This document shows positions 7,476-16,780 of a stretch of DNA of 48,801 nucleotides, one piece after another. Numbering within the stretch: the first letter of the stretch is position 1; every line of letters begins with the position of its first letter. The notes beneath the pieces were generated by a model. That model saw only the letters and a program-made list of their open reading frames with translations. It had not been told where the DNA came from and made no database searches. The stretch comes from Pseudomonadota bacterium (GTDB lineage Bacteria; Desulfobacterota; Binatia; Binatales; Binataceae): assembly GCA_021324455.1 (NCBI GenBank), contig JAJPJA010000071.1, positions 1-48,801 on the forward strand, read 5' to 3'. Both the position numbers and the translations under genes were made by a program.

Positions 7476-9245
7476 ATGAAATGGCGCGGTAAAGCATCGC
7501 TCGCCGTGCTGGTGGCAGGCTGTGCGCTGCTCGCCGCCTGCACCAACGTCACTCCCCCTCCTTCCGGCACCGCTGCAAGTTCCGAGGCGGCTCAAAACAC
7601 CTCCTTTGATGGCATTCCACCCGTGCGCCTGCCCGCCGACGCCGCACCGATGGCTGATTTCCTCAAAGCCGAAGTGGCCAGCGATGAGGGCGACCGCAAG
7701 AACGCGGTGATCTTTTACCAGGACGCGTCCCAGGCCGACCCTCACAACGCGTCGCTGCATCTGAAACTGGCCTCCATTTATGTGCGCGACGGCGATCTTA
7801 AAAAGGCGCTGGAGGAAGTCAACGCCGCCCTGGCGCTCGACCCAAACATGCTCGACGCGCGGCTGCTCGCGGCCGGATTGAAATCGGCCACCGGCGATGA
7901 AGCGGGCGCGGAACAGGAGTATCAGCAGGCGCTCAAGATCGATCCGAAAAGCCAGGAGGCCTATCTGTATCTGGGCACCCTTTACGCCAAGCAGGGCAAG
8001 TACGATGCCGCGCTGGGCGTCTTCCGCAAGATGATCGACATCGATCCGCATTCGTTCCTGGGCTACTACTATGCCGGACGGGTGGCCGCGGCGTCGCAGA
8101 ACTATCCGCTGGCGGAGGACTATTTCCGCCAGGCGCTTAACCTCAATCCCGACTCCGAACTGGTGCTGATGGATGTGGCGCTGCTGCGCGAGCTGGAAGA
8201 CAAGCCGCAGGACGCCATCAGGATCTATCAGAAGATACTGGCCGCCGATCCGGCCAACGATACCGCGCGCAAACGGCTGGCGTCGCTGTACGTCGGGCAG
8301 AAGAAATTCGACCAGGCGCTGACCGAGCTCAAAAAGGTCGAAGGGATGGAGACCAACCCCGAAGACACGCGCATCAAGATCGGTCTGCTCTATTTCGAGC
8401 GCGGCGATTTCGAACGCGCCGCCACCGAGTTCAACCTGGTGCTGGGCGCCGAACCCAACAACACCCGCGTCCATTATTACCTGGGTACCGTGTACGGCGA
8501 GATGAACGAGCCCGAAAAGGCCGAGGCGCAGTTCGACCAGGTCCCGCCCGATTCGGACCATTACATCGAATCGCGCATCCATCTCGCCTATCTGTACGAC
8601 AAGGACGAGCATTACGACCAGGCCCTGGCGGCGCTGCAGCAGGCGCTGGATCAGAAGCCCAAGGATACCGAGCTGATGAATTTCATGGCCGGCGTGTACC
8701 GGGAGAAGAAAGACCTGCCCGCCGCCATCAATATCGCCAAAAAGATGGTCGAGCTCGAACCCAAGAATGACAAGTTCCACTTCACCCTGGGCGCGCTTTA
8801 CGACGAGGCCAAGGAAAAGCAACTCAGCATCGAACAGATGCGTGAGGCGATTAAGCTCAATCCCGCCAACGCCCAGGCGCTCAATTACCTCGGCTACACC
8901 TACGCCGAGATGGGCACCAACCTGGGCGAAGCCGAAAGTCTGATTCGCCGCGCGCTGCAGATCGAGCCCGAGGACGGCTTCTATATCGATTCGCTGGGAT
9001 GGGTTTACTACCAGCAGGGGCATTACGACAAGGCGGTCAAGGAGCTGGAGCGGGCGTGGGATTTGGCCGGCGACGACCCCACCATCACCGAGCATCTGGC
9101 CGACGCTTACGAAAAGCTGGGCAAGATCAAGCAGGCCAACAATCTCTACAAGGACGCCTTGAGCAAGGCCAAGGAGACCGACCAGGTCGCCCGGCTGCGG
9201 GACAAACTTCAGGCCCTGCGCGACGACACCCATGCCCATCCCTAG
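7476..9245 (+). CDS. TPR-repeat lipoprotein
   Basis: A 589-residue protein starting at MKWRGKASLAVLVAG, a clean lipoprotein signal peptide with the lipobox LLAAC. An in-frame GTG at 7443 would add eleven residues and spoil the signal, so 7476 is preferred even though neither start has a clear ribosome site. After a short Pro/Ser linker, the protein is a run of about fourteen tetratricopeptide units (for example AYLYLGTLYAKQGKYDAAL and ALNYLGYTYAEMG). Such proteins act as periplasmic or outer-membrane scaffolds, often in envelope assembly or export. It heads a plus-strand series: a LolB-like lipoprotein follows after 55 bases and then a peptide transporter, so a shared envelope role is plausible but unproven. 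Confidence 0.93.
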   Translation: MKWRGKASLAVLVAGCALLAACTNVTPPPSGTAASSEAAQNTSFDGIPPVRLPADAAPMADFLKAEVASDEGDRKNAVIFYQDASQADPHNASLHLKLASIYVRDGDLKKALEEVNAALALDPNMLDARLLAAGLKSATGDEAGAEQEYQQALKIDPKSQEAYLYLGTLYAKQGKYDAALGVFRKMIDIDPHSFLGYYYAGRVAAASQNYPLAEDYFRQALNLNPDSELVLMDVALLRELEDKPQDAIRIYQKILAADPANDTARKRLASLYVGQKKFDQALTELKKVEGMETNPEDTRIKIGLLYFERGDFERAATEFNLVLGAEPNNTRVHYYLGTVYGEMNEPEKAEAQFDQVPPDSDHYIESRIHLAYLYDKDEHYDQALAALQQALDQKPKDTELMNFMAGVYREKKDLPAAINIAKKMVELEPKNDKFHFTLGALYDEAKEKQLSIEQMREAIKLNPANAQALNYLGYTYAEMGTNLGEAESLIRRALQIEPEDGFYIDSLGWVYYQQGHYDKAVKELERAWDLAGDDPTITEHLADAYEKLGKIKQANNLYKDALSKAKETDQVARLRDKLQALRDDTHAHP

Positions 9246-9300
9246 CGCATCGCCGCGATAGATCGCGCCGCGCGAACCCCAACCTCAGCGGGCACAATCG

Positions 9301-10158
9301 TTGGCCAACATCACCACTCCGCGGATGCGGCGGGCAATGGCGCTGGCGCGGACTGCCGCCGCGCTTGGGCTGCTGCTGAGCGGCTGCACACTTTTCGCGC
9401 CGTCTGCGGTGCCGCCTCCGGCCCCGAGTGTCACACCGCAAGCCGCCCAGGTTCAGCATCTTACCGACGCCCTGATTGAACGGGCGCGCCGGCTTGACGC
9501 GATGCAGGCTGAGGCGGTGATGGACTATGCAGGCGGCGGGCAACACGTCAAGGTGCGTGAGGAGGTGGCGATAAAGCGGCCGGCCCGCCTGCGCGTCCAG
9601 GCGCTGACGCCCTTCGGCGTCGCGGCGGTGATAGCGGCGGATGGCACCACGGTGGCGATTTACCAGCCGTCCGACAATACATTTTATCGCGGCGCGGCGA
9701 CGGCCGATACGCTCAGCCGCTTCGCCCGCATTCCGTTGCCTCCGGCGCAGGCGGTTAAGCTGCTGATGGGCCTGCTGCCGGACGATGAGGCCGATTTCGC
9801 CGCCCCGGCGTCGGTACGGAGCGAGGATAACCTGCTGATCGGCGAGTATCGGATGCCCGACGGCAGCGTGGACGAGCTTGGCTTTGGCGGCGGCGAATTG
9901 CGCGCGGTGCGCACGCGCGGCAAACCCGGCGGCGGCTACGAAGTCACTTACAGCGATTACCGCGCTATCGGCGGCCTGCGCTTCGCGCATCGGCTGGACG
10001 CGCAATTTTTGAACACCGGCACCCGGTTGAACGTCAAGTACAGTGATGTGATCGTCAATCCAACCCTCAACGATTCGGAATTCGTGCTCATTCCGCAGGG
10101 CAGCGCCAAAGTGATCGATTTGGACCATCCGCCCGCCCCAACAGGTGTCCATGGTTAG
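9301..10158 (+). CDS. LolB/DUF4292-like lipoprotein
   Basis: A 285-residue lipoprotein with lipobox LLLSGC. The likely start is TTG at 9301 or ATG at 9325; both leave a workable signal peptide. After a proline-rich linker the sequence has alternating strands (MDYAGGGQHVKVREEVAIK, LRVQALTPFGVAAVIAADG) like the open beta-barrel of LolA/LolB and DUF4292 proteins, which shield a lipid or acyl chain. The middle KLLMGLLPDDEADF segment is typical of DUF4292-like sequences. A role in lipoprotein or lipid handling at the outer membrane is inferred from the fold only. It is co-directional with the TPR lipoprotein upstream and overlaps the start of the peptide-binding protein downstream by 8 bases, indicating coupling. 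Confidence 0.72.
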   Translation: MANITTPRMRRAMALARTAAALGLLLSGCTLFAPSAVPPPAPSVTPQAAQVQHLTDALIERARRLDAMQAEAVMDYAGGGQHVKVREEVAIKRPARLRVQALTPFGVAAVIAADGTTVAIYQPSDNTFYRGAATADTLSRFARIPLPPAQAVKLLMGLLPDDEADFAAPASVRSEDNLLIGEYRMPDGSVDELGFGGGELRAVRTRGKPGGGYEVTYSDYRAIGGLRFAHRLDAQFLNTGTRLNVKYSDVIVNPTLNDSEFVLIPQGSAKVIDLDHPPAPTGVHG

Positions 10159-11851
10159 GCGTATCGGGCCGATCGCATGCTGCGCGATAGCGCTTTGGTG
10201 CGCCGGATGCGAGGTGCGGCGTCCGGCCAACGACCGCGCCCGCCAGCAGGTGCTCTATACCGCCATCGTCAGCGATCCGCAGACCTTCAATCCCATATTG
10301 ATCACTGACGCGTACTCATCCGAGATCCTGGGCGACGTCTTCGAAAGCCTGCTCCGGATCAATCCGGTGACGGTACTGCCGGAGCCGGGATTGGCCGAGA
10401 AATGGGAGATCGCGCCCGACCAGAAATCGATCACGTTCCATCTGCGCCGCAATGTGCGATGGTTCGACGGGCAGCCGCTGACCGCGCGCGACGTGCTGTT
10501 TACGTTAAAGGTCATTTACGATCCGAAGGTGCCCAACAGCCTGCGGCCCGGATTGCTGATCGACGGCCGGCCGCTGACCGCCCAGGCGCTCGACGATTAC
10601 ACCGTGGTGATGCGTCTGCCCAGGCCGTTCGCGCCGCTGCTGTACGGAATGATGGGAATCCAGGTAATACCGGCGCACATTCTCGAGCCGATCTGGAAGG
10701 CGGGCAATTTCAATCACGCCTGGGGCATCAACACGCCGCCCGATCGCATCATCGGCGACGGCGCATTCAAGCTGACGCGCTACGTACAGAACCAGTTCGT
10801 GCGCCTGACCCGCAACGGCGATTACTGGATGAAAGACGAGCACGGGGGGGACCTGCCGCGGCTGCATGGCAAGGGCGTCCAAATCATCCCGGACAGCAAC
10901 GCCACCTACCTGCGCTACCTCTACGGTCAGATCGACATCTACGCTCCGCGGGCGGAAGAGGTTTTGGCGATTCGGGAGAAGATCAAATCCGGCCAGTTGC
11001 ATGGGCAACTGAAGGAAATCGGTATCGACACCGGCGAGAGTTTCTTCTGCTTCAACCGCAACCCGCGCCACTACGTTAAAAACGGCGTTGCGGATCCCCG
11101 GCTGAACTGGTTTACGGATCCGAACTTCCTGCGCGCGGTGGCGCATCTGATCGACAAACGCGCGATCATAAACCTGGTCTATCATGGACTGGCGGTGCCG
11201 GCGGTCTCCGACATCTCGCCCGAGAACAAGCTCTTCTACAATCCAAATCTGAAGGACTACGACTACGATCCCAAAGCCGCCGCCGAGATTTTCGAATCGG
11301 CGGGTTATCACATGGTCAACGGCAGACGCACCGACCCGCAGGGGCATCCGATAGAATTCAATCTGACCACCGCCACCGGACGTCCCGAAAGCGATCAGAT
11401 CTGTGCCATCTTCAAGCAGGATTTGGAGAACCTCGGGATCAAGGTCAACTACCAACCCCTGGAATTCACCACTTTGGTTGAAAAGCTCGACGCTACCTTT
11501 GACTGGGACTGCGTGCTGATGGGTCTGACCGGCACCATCGACCCCAACGAAGGCTCCAATTTCTACCGCTCCTCGGGCAACCTGCACCTGTGGAATCCGG
11601 ACCAGAAACAGCCCGCCACACCGTGGGAAGCCGAGATCGACCACCTGATGGATCTGGGCGCGGCCGAGATGGACCCGGCCAAACGCGTCCCGTACTACTG
11701 GAAAATCCAGCAGATCCTCCACGACCAGCTGGCCGTTATGCTGACGGTGCGGCGCAAGGAATACGTGTCATGGACCGATTCGCTGGAATTTTATCAACCC
11801 AAGGTCTGGGGAACCTATAAACCCGAATGGATGCAGTTCAAAGTCAACTGA
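10151..11851 (+). CDS. Peptide/nickel ABC transporter substrate-binding lipoprotein (SBP family 5)
   Basis: A 566-residue binding protein. The ATG at 10151 follows AGGTG at a short distance; a GTG two codons upstream is the alternative. The signal peptide ends in CAGC, so it is a lipoprotein. The mature part has the family 5 features: SDPQTFNPILITDAYSSEI near the N-terminus, FHLRRNVRWFDGQPLTARD (the usual domain I signature), RAVAHLIDKRAI in the hinge region and a C-terminal YYWKIQQILHDQL. These proteins deliver di- or oligopeptides, nickel or sugars to the permease. It leads the cluster with two permeases directly downstream; the ATPases come about 2.8 kb after the second permease. Confidence 0.93.
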   Translation: MVRRIGPIACCAIALWCAGCEVRRPANDRARQQVLYTAIVSDPQTFNPILITDAYSSEILGDVFESLLRINPVTVLPEPGLAEKWEIAPDQKSITFHLRRNVRWFDGQPLTARDVLFTLKVIYDPKVPNSLRPGLLIDGRPLTAQALDDYTVVMRLPRPFAPLLYGMMGIQVIPAHILEPIWKAGNFNHAWGINTPPDRIIGDGAFKLTRYVQNQFVRLTRNGDYWMKDEHGGDLPRLHGKGVQIIPDSNATYLRYLYGQIDIYAPRAEEVLAIREKIKSGQLHGQLKEIGIDTGESFFCFNRNPRHYVKNGVADPRLNWFTDPNFLRAVAHLIDKRAIINLVYHGLAVPAVSDISPENKLFYNPNLKDYDYDPKAAAEIFESAGYHMVNGRRTDPQGHPIEFNLTTATGRPESDQICAIFKQDLENLGIKVNYQPLEFTTLVEKLDATFDWDCVLMGLTGTIDPNEGSNFYRSSGNLHLWNPDQKQPATPWEAEIDHLMDLGAAEMDPAKRVPYYWKIQQILHDQLAVMLTVRRKEYVSWTDSLEFYQPKVWGTYKPEWMQFKVN

Positions 11852-11937
11852 GTTTAGCCGCAGCGATGCATCTTCAAGCGCGCGGCAAAGCGCAACGCGC
11901 GGAGTGCGCCGCGGTCTGATTGCTCCAGGTTCCGCCG

Positions 11938-12924
11938 ATGACTCGCTTTCTAATCCGCCGCCTGCTCAACATGATCCCGCTGATCGTCGGGATCACGTTC
12001 ATCTCTTTTCTGGCGATGTCCCTGGTGCCGGGCGACTACCTCTCCAATCTCAAGATGAATCCGAAGATCTCGCCCGAAATCGTCCATCAGCTTCAGGCCC
12101 AGTTCGGGCTCGATAAGCCGCTGCTCGTGCGCTACGCCAAATGGCTGTGGGGCGTGCTCCATCTCGACTTCGGCTTTTCGCTCAAGTACCGGGTCAGCGT
12201 GACCAGCCTGATTGCGGCGCGCGCCTTCAACACCGTGATCCTCGCGCTGGCCAGCATGATCTTCGCCTGGATGCTTGCGATACCGATCGGAATCGTGGTC
12301 GCCGTCCGCCAGAACTCGATATGGGACCGGATTCTCTCCTTCCTGGCCTTTTTCGGCATGTCGATTCCCAACTTCTTCCTGGCCTTCCTGATGGTGTATT
12401 TCGCGATGTGGATGGGTAAGGACTGGCTGCCGCCGGGCGGCACCTTTTCGGTCGATTACAATTCGCTGGACTTCGTCAACCGCGTCGCCGACCGCATCAA
12501 CCATCTGATTCTGCCCGTCTTTGTGCTGGGCGTGGCCGGGATGGCGGGGCTGATGCGCCTGATGCGCTCGCAGATTCTCGAGCTCAAAAATTCCGACTTC
12601 GTCCGCACCGCGCGCGCCAAGGGACTGTCCGAGCGCGTGGTCATCTACAAGCACGTGCTGCGCAACGCGCTCAACCCGTTTATCACGATGGCGGGTTATT
12701 CGCTGGGCGACCTGCTGGGCGGCGCCGCGCTGGTCGAAGCGGTAATGAACCTCCAGGGACTCGGCCTGCTGCTGCTCGACGCGGTGCGTTCGCTCGATAT
12801 CTACCTTGTGATGGGCTCGGTGCTGATCGGCACGGTGCTGCTGCTGTTGGGCAACCTGCTCGCCGACCTGGCCCTGGTCGCGGTCGATCCGCGCGTTGAC
12901 TTCTCCTCGATGGCGTCGCAATGA
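11938..12924 (+). CDS. dppB: Peptide ABC transporter permease, DppB-like
   Basis: A 328-residue inner-membrane subunit. The ATG at 11938 (MTRFLIRRLLNMIPLIVG) is the canonical family N-terminus; a TTG at 11920 would add six unrelated residues. There are six membrane segments, and the ABC-contact EAA-type loop reads RTARAKGLSERVVIYKHVL followed by RNALNPFIT. The C-terminal segment has VEAVMNLQGLGLLLLDAVR, with the usual 'F..PG(L/M)G' motif drifted to LQGLG. Together with the next gene it forms the channel of the importer. The downstream permease starts at 12921, overlapping the stop as ATGA, so the two are translationally coupled. Confidence 0.93.
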   Translation: MTRFLIRRLLNMIPLIVGITFISFLAMSLVPGDYLSNLKMNPKISPEIVHQLQAQFGLDKPLLVRYAKWLWGVLHLDFGFSLKYRVSVTSLIAARAFNTVILALASMIFAWMLAIPIGIVVAVRQNSIWDRILSFLAFFGMSIPNFFLAFLMVYFAMWMGKDWLPPGGTFSVDYNSLDFVNRVADRINHLILPVFVLGVAGMAGLMRLMRSQILELKNSDFVRTARAKGLSERVVIYKHVLRNALNPFITMAGYSLGDLLGGAALVEAVMNLQGLGLLLLDAVRSLDIYLVMGSVLIGTVLLLLGNLLADLALVAVDPRVDFSSMASQ

Positions 12925-14006
12925 GCGCACCGGCAAGCGCCCTTCCACGGCTTCAGACCGCCGCCGGCGCGACCCTGGTGCGGGGCGGTCTGGCGCGCGA
13001 ATGGCGGCTGGCGTCGCGCACGGTGCGCGCGTCGGCGGTGTGCCTGGCGCTCTTCTACCTGTTCGCGGCGCTGTCGCCCGTGTTCGCGCCCTACGACCCC
13101 ACTTTCCAGAATCGCGAGATGCCCGATTGTCCCCCGATGCGCCCGCATCTGAGCGCGCCGTCGCAATGGAACCAGGGACTGCTGTGGGCCTACCCGATGC
13201 GCATGGTCGATGCCGAGGAACGCACCTATGCGCCCGACCGCACCCGCCGCATCTATATCCATCTGCTCTCCGGCGGGCATCTGTTCACCACCGACTCGCC
13301 CACGCAGCCCTTCTACCTGATGGGCAGCGACGGTCTGGGCCGCGACCTTTTCTCGCGCATCGTTTACGGCGCCCGCGTCAGCATGTGTGTGGGGCTGATC
13401 GGCGTGCTGATCACGTTCTCGCTGGGACTGATCGTCGGCGCTTTGTCGGGATACGTCGGCGGGATGACCGACAACCTGATCATGCGCTGGTCGGAAATCG
13501 AGATGTCGCTGCCGTCGTTCTATTTCCTGCTCGCGCTGGCCGCGGTGATCCCGCCGGGAATCAGCGCCGCCCAGCGCTTTTTTCTGATCGTCGCGATCAT
13601 GAGCTTCATCGGATGGGCCGGGCTGGCGCGGGTGATCCGCGGGATGGCGGCGTCGGTGCGCTCGCTGCCCTACGTCGAGGCTGCACGCGCGCTGGGCGGC
13701 TCGCGCTGGCGCATCATCACGCGCCACGTGATTCCGTCGGTCATCGGCTACGCCGTCGTCGCGGCGACGCTGTCGATTCCCGGCTTCATTTTGGGCGAGA
13801 GCGCGCTGTCGCTGCTGGGACTGGGAATCCAGGAACCGACGCCCAGTTGGGGCAATCTGCTGAGCCAGGCCGAAGACCCGCAAAACCTCGCCCGCTATCC
13901 GTGGATCCTGATCCCCGGAATCTTCATTTTTCTGGCCGTGATGTCGTTCAACTTTCTGGGCGACCATCTGCGCGACCGCCTCGATCCCGGCAACGCTTCA
14001 CGATAG
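12921..14006 (+). CDS. dppC: Peptide ABC transporter permease, DppC-like
   Basis: A 361-residue permease, about 60 residues longer than E. coli DppC because of a large loop between the first membrane helix and the GSDGLGRDLFSRI motif (roughly residues 60-130). That loop contains the segment IHLLSGGHLFTTDSPTQPF, as in a subgroup of oligopeptide permeases with a 'HLFG' insertion. The coupling loop reads VEAARALGGSRWRIITRHV, and the C-terminus has LGLGIQEPTPSWGNLLSQA, both hallmarks of the family. It overlaps dppB by four bases. The remaining transporter genes, the two ATPases, are found only after the WYL regulator and the antisense AAA+ gene. Confidence 0.94.
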   Translation: MSAPASALPRLQTAAGATLVRGGLAREWRLASRTVRASAVCLALFYLFAALSPVFAPYDPTFQNREMPDCPPMRPHLSAPSQWNQGLLWAYPMRMVDAEERTYAPDRTRRIYIHLLSGGHLFTTDSPTQPFYLMGSDGLGRDLFSRIVYGARVSMCVGLIGVLITFSLGLIVGALSGYVGGMTDNLIMRWSEIEMSLPSFYFLLALAAVIPPGISAAQRFFLIVAIMSFIGWAGLARVIRGMAASVRSLPYVEAARALGGSRWRIITRHVIPSVIGYAVVAATLSIPGFILGESALSLLGLGIQEPTPSWGNLLSQAEDPQNLARYPWILIPGIFIFLAVMSFNFLGDHLRDRLDPGNASR

Positions 14007-14336
14007 CGCTGACTTCGCGTCCTTCATTGAAAGCGCTCCACATCCACTCTCCCTTGTGTTGTTTCAGCCGGCCCGCTTGATTGTCATTCTGACCGCCGCG
14101 GCGCTCTTTTCGCCGCGCGGAAGGAATAAAGGCGGAGCGATTGGCCGCTGTGGCCGGAAAAAAATTGCATCGCGCCGATTTCCTCCGCCAGCCTGAGGAC
14201 AAACTGTCCGCTTTCCTCGCCGACGCTCGGGCGGCCGCAATGAAACCATTGCCGCGGCAATCACACTGGTTGTGTTGATAGTCGCGGTTTTGGACAACGG
14301 TTGGCAGACATGCGGGCTGTACTGTAAACGACAACC
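14007..14336. other. Intergenic region before the WYL regulator
   Basis: There are 330 bases with no supported gene. A CGCGGCG/CGCCGCG hairpin (14097-14103 with 14111-14117) follows TTGTCATTCTGAC and precedes GGAAGGAAT, an arrangement reminiscent of degenerate REP-like intergenic palindromes. No convincing promoter or terminator T-run was seen. The presumed promoter of the WYL gene must lie here. Confidence 0.45.
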
Positions 14337-15362
14337 ATGGCAAAAAAGGAACATCGCACGCCCACCTATCCCGCCGCCCTGCGGATGGCGCGAATCGCGT
14401 TCGAGCTGCCTTCGCATCATTTCGGCTGGAAACTGGAGGATATCCAGCGCGAGCTCGATATATCCGAGCGCACCCTCAAGCGCTATCTGGCCGCCGCCAG
14501 GGACAAACTGGTCGATCGCATGGGGCGGCCTTATTTCGAAATAGTCACCGGCGGCCCGAAACCCACGCTGCGGCTGCCCGCCTATTTGAAGCCGGTGGCG
14601 TCCACCGCCTATCAGGCCGCGTCGCTCTACTTTACCTTGACCATCCTGCATTTCCTCGAAGGCACGGTGCTGAAGGACGGCATCGACGACCTGTGGGAGA
14701 AGTTCGCCAAAAACCTGCCGGCGTTCCAGCGCGCCGACCTTGGCAGCCTCAACCGGAAATTTTACGCCATCGCCCACGCGCCCAAGGACTATCGCACTCT
14801 CGGCCATCTGCTCGATCCGATCATCGACGGCCTCATCCGCGAATACCGGCTGCGCATCGACTACGCCAGCGGGCGCACGCACGAGGTCGATCCTTACACG
14901 CTGATCGAATACCGCGGCGGCCTTTACCTGATCGGCCGCACCAACATAAAAGGGCGGATCACTACGATGGCGGTGGAGCGGATGAAAAAAGTGGAACTGG
15001 TCACGCGCGAAGACGGCAGTTATTTCAAATTCGCCTATCCGGCGGCGTTCCGGCCCGACCGCCACACGGAAGGGGCGTTCGGCATTATCGTCGAGGAGGA
15101 GCCGGTTGAAGTCGAACTCCTGATTCATAACGCGGAGACCGAAAAGTACCTGCGCGCCCGCAACATCCATCCCACGCAAAAGTTCATCAGGCGCCGCGAC
15201 GGCAGGACCATCCTGACGATGAAGGTGCGCGGCACCATCGAGCTGCGCAACTGGGTTTTGAACTTCGGCCCATGGCTGGAGGTGCTGAAACCCCCGGCTT
15301 TGCGCCGGGAACTGGCGGACCTGCTGAAAACCGCCGCGCGCAATTACGAAAGCGGACGATAG
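14337..15362 (+). CDS. WYL-domain transcriptional regulator
   Basis: A 341-residue protein with an N-terminal winged helix (residues about 10-70; WKLEDIQRELDISERTLKR is the recognition-helix region), a WYL domain in the middle (IDYASGRTHEVDPYTLIEY, then LYLIGRTN) and a C-terminal WCX extension ending in LRNWVLNFGPWLEVLKPP. WYL proteins sense nucleic-acid-derived or other ligands and are frequent regulators of DNA-damage and defence genes, as well as of metabolic genes. It stands between the permease and ATPase halves of the peptide transporter and is convergent with the AAA+ gene at 15391, with 28 bases between the stops. No ribosome site is visible, and the start is set by the first ATG consistent with the fold. 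Confidence 0.9.
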   Translation: MAKKEHRTPTYPAALRMARIAFELPSHHFGWKLEDIQRELDISERTLKRYLAAARDKLVDRMGRPYFEIVTGGPKPTLRLPAYLKPVASTAYQAASLYFTLTILHFLEGTVLKDGIDDLWEKFAKNLPAFQRADLGSLNRKFYAIAHAPKDYRTLGHLLDPIIDGLIREYRLRIDYASGRTHEVDPYTLIEYRGGLYLIGRTNIKGRITTMAVERMKKVELVTREDGSYFKFAYPAAFRPDRHTEGAFGIIVEEEPVEVELLIHNAETEKYLRARNIHPTQKFIRRRDGRTILTMKVRGTIELRNWVLNFGPWLEVLKPPALRRELADLLKTAARNYESGR

Positions 15363-15390
15363 CGTCTGAATTCCGGATAGAGGAGCACAC

Positions 15391-16533
15391 CTAATCGCGC
15401 TTGAACCCGATGTGCGCGCGTTCGGGGGCGGTGCGGCCTTCGAGCAGCGCGTACAACTCCGCGATGGTCCTTGATCCTTTCGGAGAAGAGATTTGGCTGC
15501 GCGCGGCGCGGGCGGCCAGCCATGTCCTGGCCTCGGACGCGTCCAGCTGGCGGAATTCGATCTGCGCGGCGCAGCGGCCGGGCCGGGTGACCGCCGGATG
15601 CAGCGCGCCCAGTTCTTCGTTGGTCGTGATCAGGAGCATCACGCGCGAACCCTGTCCCAGAAGTCCGTCCACCGCGTTCAGCAGACGCGACATCCCCTGC
15701 CCCGCGCGCTCCTTGGCGTCGATACTGAGCAGCTCGCCCGTGTCTTCGAGTACCAGCATCCGCCACCGCGCCCCGCAATCAGGCTCCGCCTGCTCGTTGC
15801 CGTCCATCACGATGCGGGCGAGATAATCGGCGCGCGAACCGAACAGGTTTTCGGGATCAAAGATGTATTCGAACTGGCACCACTTGCGCCATTCCCAGGC
15901 CAGCGCCCGGATGGCGAAGGTCTTGCCGGTGCCCGGCATGCCGTGCCAGAGCAGCAGCCGTCCGCCGGCGGCGGGCTTGAAAGAGGCGGCCAGCGTGTCG
16001 ATCGCGTGCGCGGTTGAAGCGGCGTAGTTCTCCCGGCTCTGCTGCCATGAGGGCACCGTGAGCGACTTTTCCTCGCGCTCGGGCCCCTTATCGCTCAGGA
16101 ACCAGAAGCCGAAGGTTGCGCCGGGGCATCCGATTTGGGCCGGCTGTGCGGGGGGCTGGAACAGCGCCGTATGAGCGGCCAGCGCCGCGGCGACGCCGGG
16201 CGCATCCGGGCCCGCAACGAACAGGCTTACGCGGCGGTATTTCAGGCAGGCGAAAAGCTGGATCAGGATCGCGCCGCGGCGCAGCGCCAGACGCAGGTCG
16301 CATTCATCGCGCATCTCGGCCAGCACTTCATCGTCGGGACGGATATAGTCGTCCGCCATGGATGCCATGAAGGCGCGTTCGGACTGGAAATTCGCCTGCC
16401 TGACGTAGCGCAGGCCCCGGCAGACCACGGCGGTGCGGAAAATGTTCTGGAACACGTCGTCGACGTCGGAGCTGGGAAAGGTCTGGACAATCAGCGGTTT
16501 ACGATCGTTCCTTTGGCTTTTCGTCTGCTTCAT
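15391..16533 (-). CDS. AAA+ ATPase with DUF5925-like N-terminal domain
   Basis: A 380-residue protein from the ATG at 16533; a TTG ten codons upstream is an alternative. The C-terminal half is an AAA+ module of the Bcs1/FtsH-like group: Walker A GMPGTGKT at about residues 198-205, Walker B LVLEDTGEL (Asp then Thr, instead of the usual Asp-Glu), sensor-1 LLITTNEELG and the arginine-finger region HPAVTRPGR. The N-terminal 190 residues resemble the DUF5925 domain known mainly from actinobacterial AAA proteins. No signal or membrane segment is seen. Its job is unknown; remodelling of a protein partner is the general role of such ATPases. It is antisense to, and inserted within, the peptide transporter cluster. 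Confidence 0.82.
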   Translation of the reverse strand: MKQTKSQRNDRKPLIVQTFPSSDVDDVFQNIFRTAVVCRGLRYVRQANFQSERAFMASMADDYIRPDDEVLAEMRDECDLRLALRRGAILIQLFACLKYRRVSLFVAGPDAPGVAAALAAHTALFQPPAQPAQIGCPGATFGFWFLSDKGPEREEKSLTVPSWQQSRENYAASTAHAIDTLAASFKPAAGGRLLLWHGMPGTGKTFAIRALAWEWRKWCQFEYIFDPENLFGSRADYLARIVMDGNEQAEPDCGARWRMLVLEDTGELLSIDAKERAGQGMSRLLNAVDGLLGQGSRVMLLITTNEELGALHPAVTRPGRCAAQIEFRQLDASEARTWLAARAARSQISSPKGSRTIAELYALLEGRTAPERAHIGFKRD

Positions 16534-16780
16534 GGTTGGTATTGAAGCATCCTGTAATGCCAACCGCTGTCAGACATTTCTTCGCTGACGAAGATCCTGC
16601 CGGAGCCGCGGGCCGCCTCAGCGCCATAAACTGACCGCGGGACTGGAGCGGTTCTGGATCTTGCGGCTGACGCGCCGCGTCGCGGCAATGTGTGAAACTT
16701 CCATTCGGCGGCTGGGAACCGCTTTGGGTCGCGTTACCCCGCTAGAGCAAGAGCGGCGCTCGATGATACGCTGTAATCTG

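Noticed and set aside
7458..9239. A 593-codon open frame antisense to the TPR lipoprotein
   Set aside because: It mirrors the sense codon pattern, has no domain or ribosome site, and is the usual GC-rich antisense artefact.
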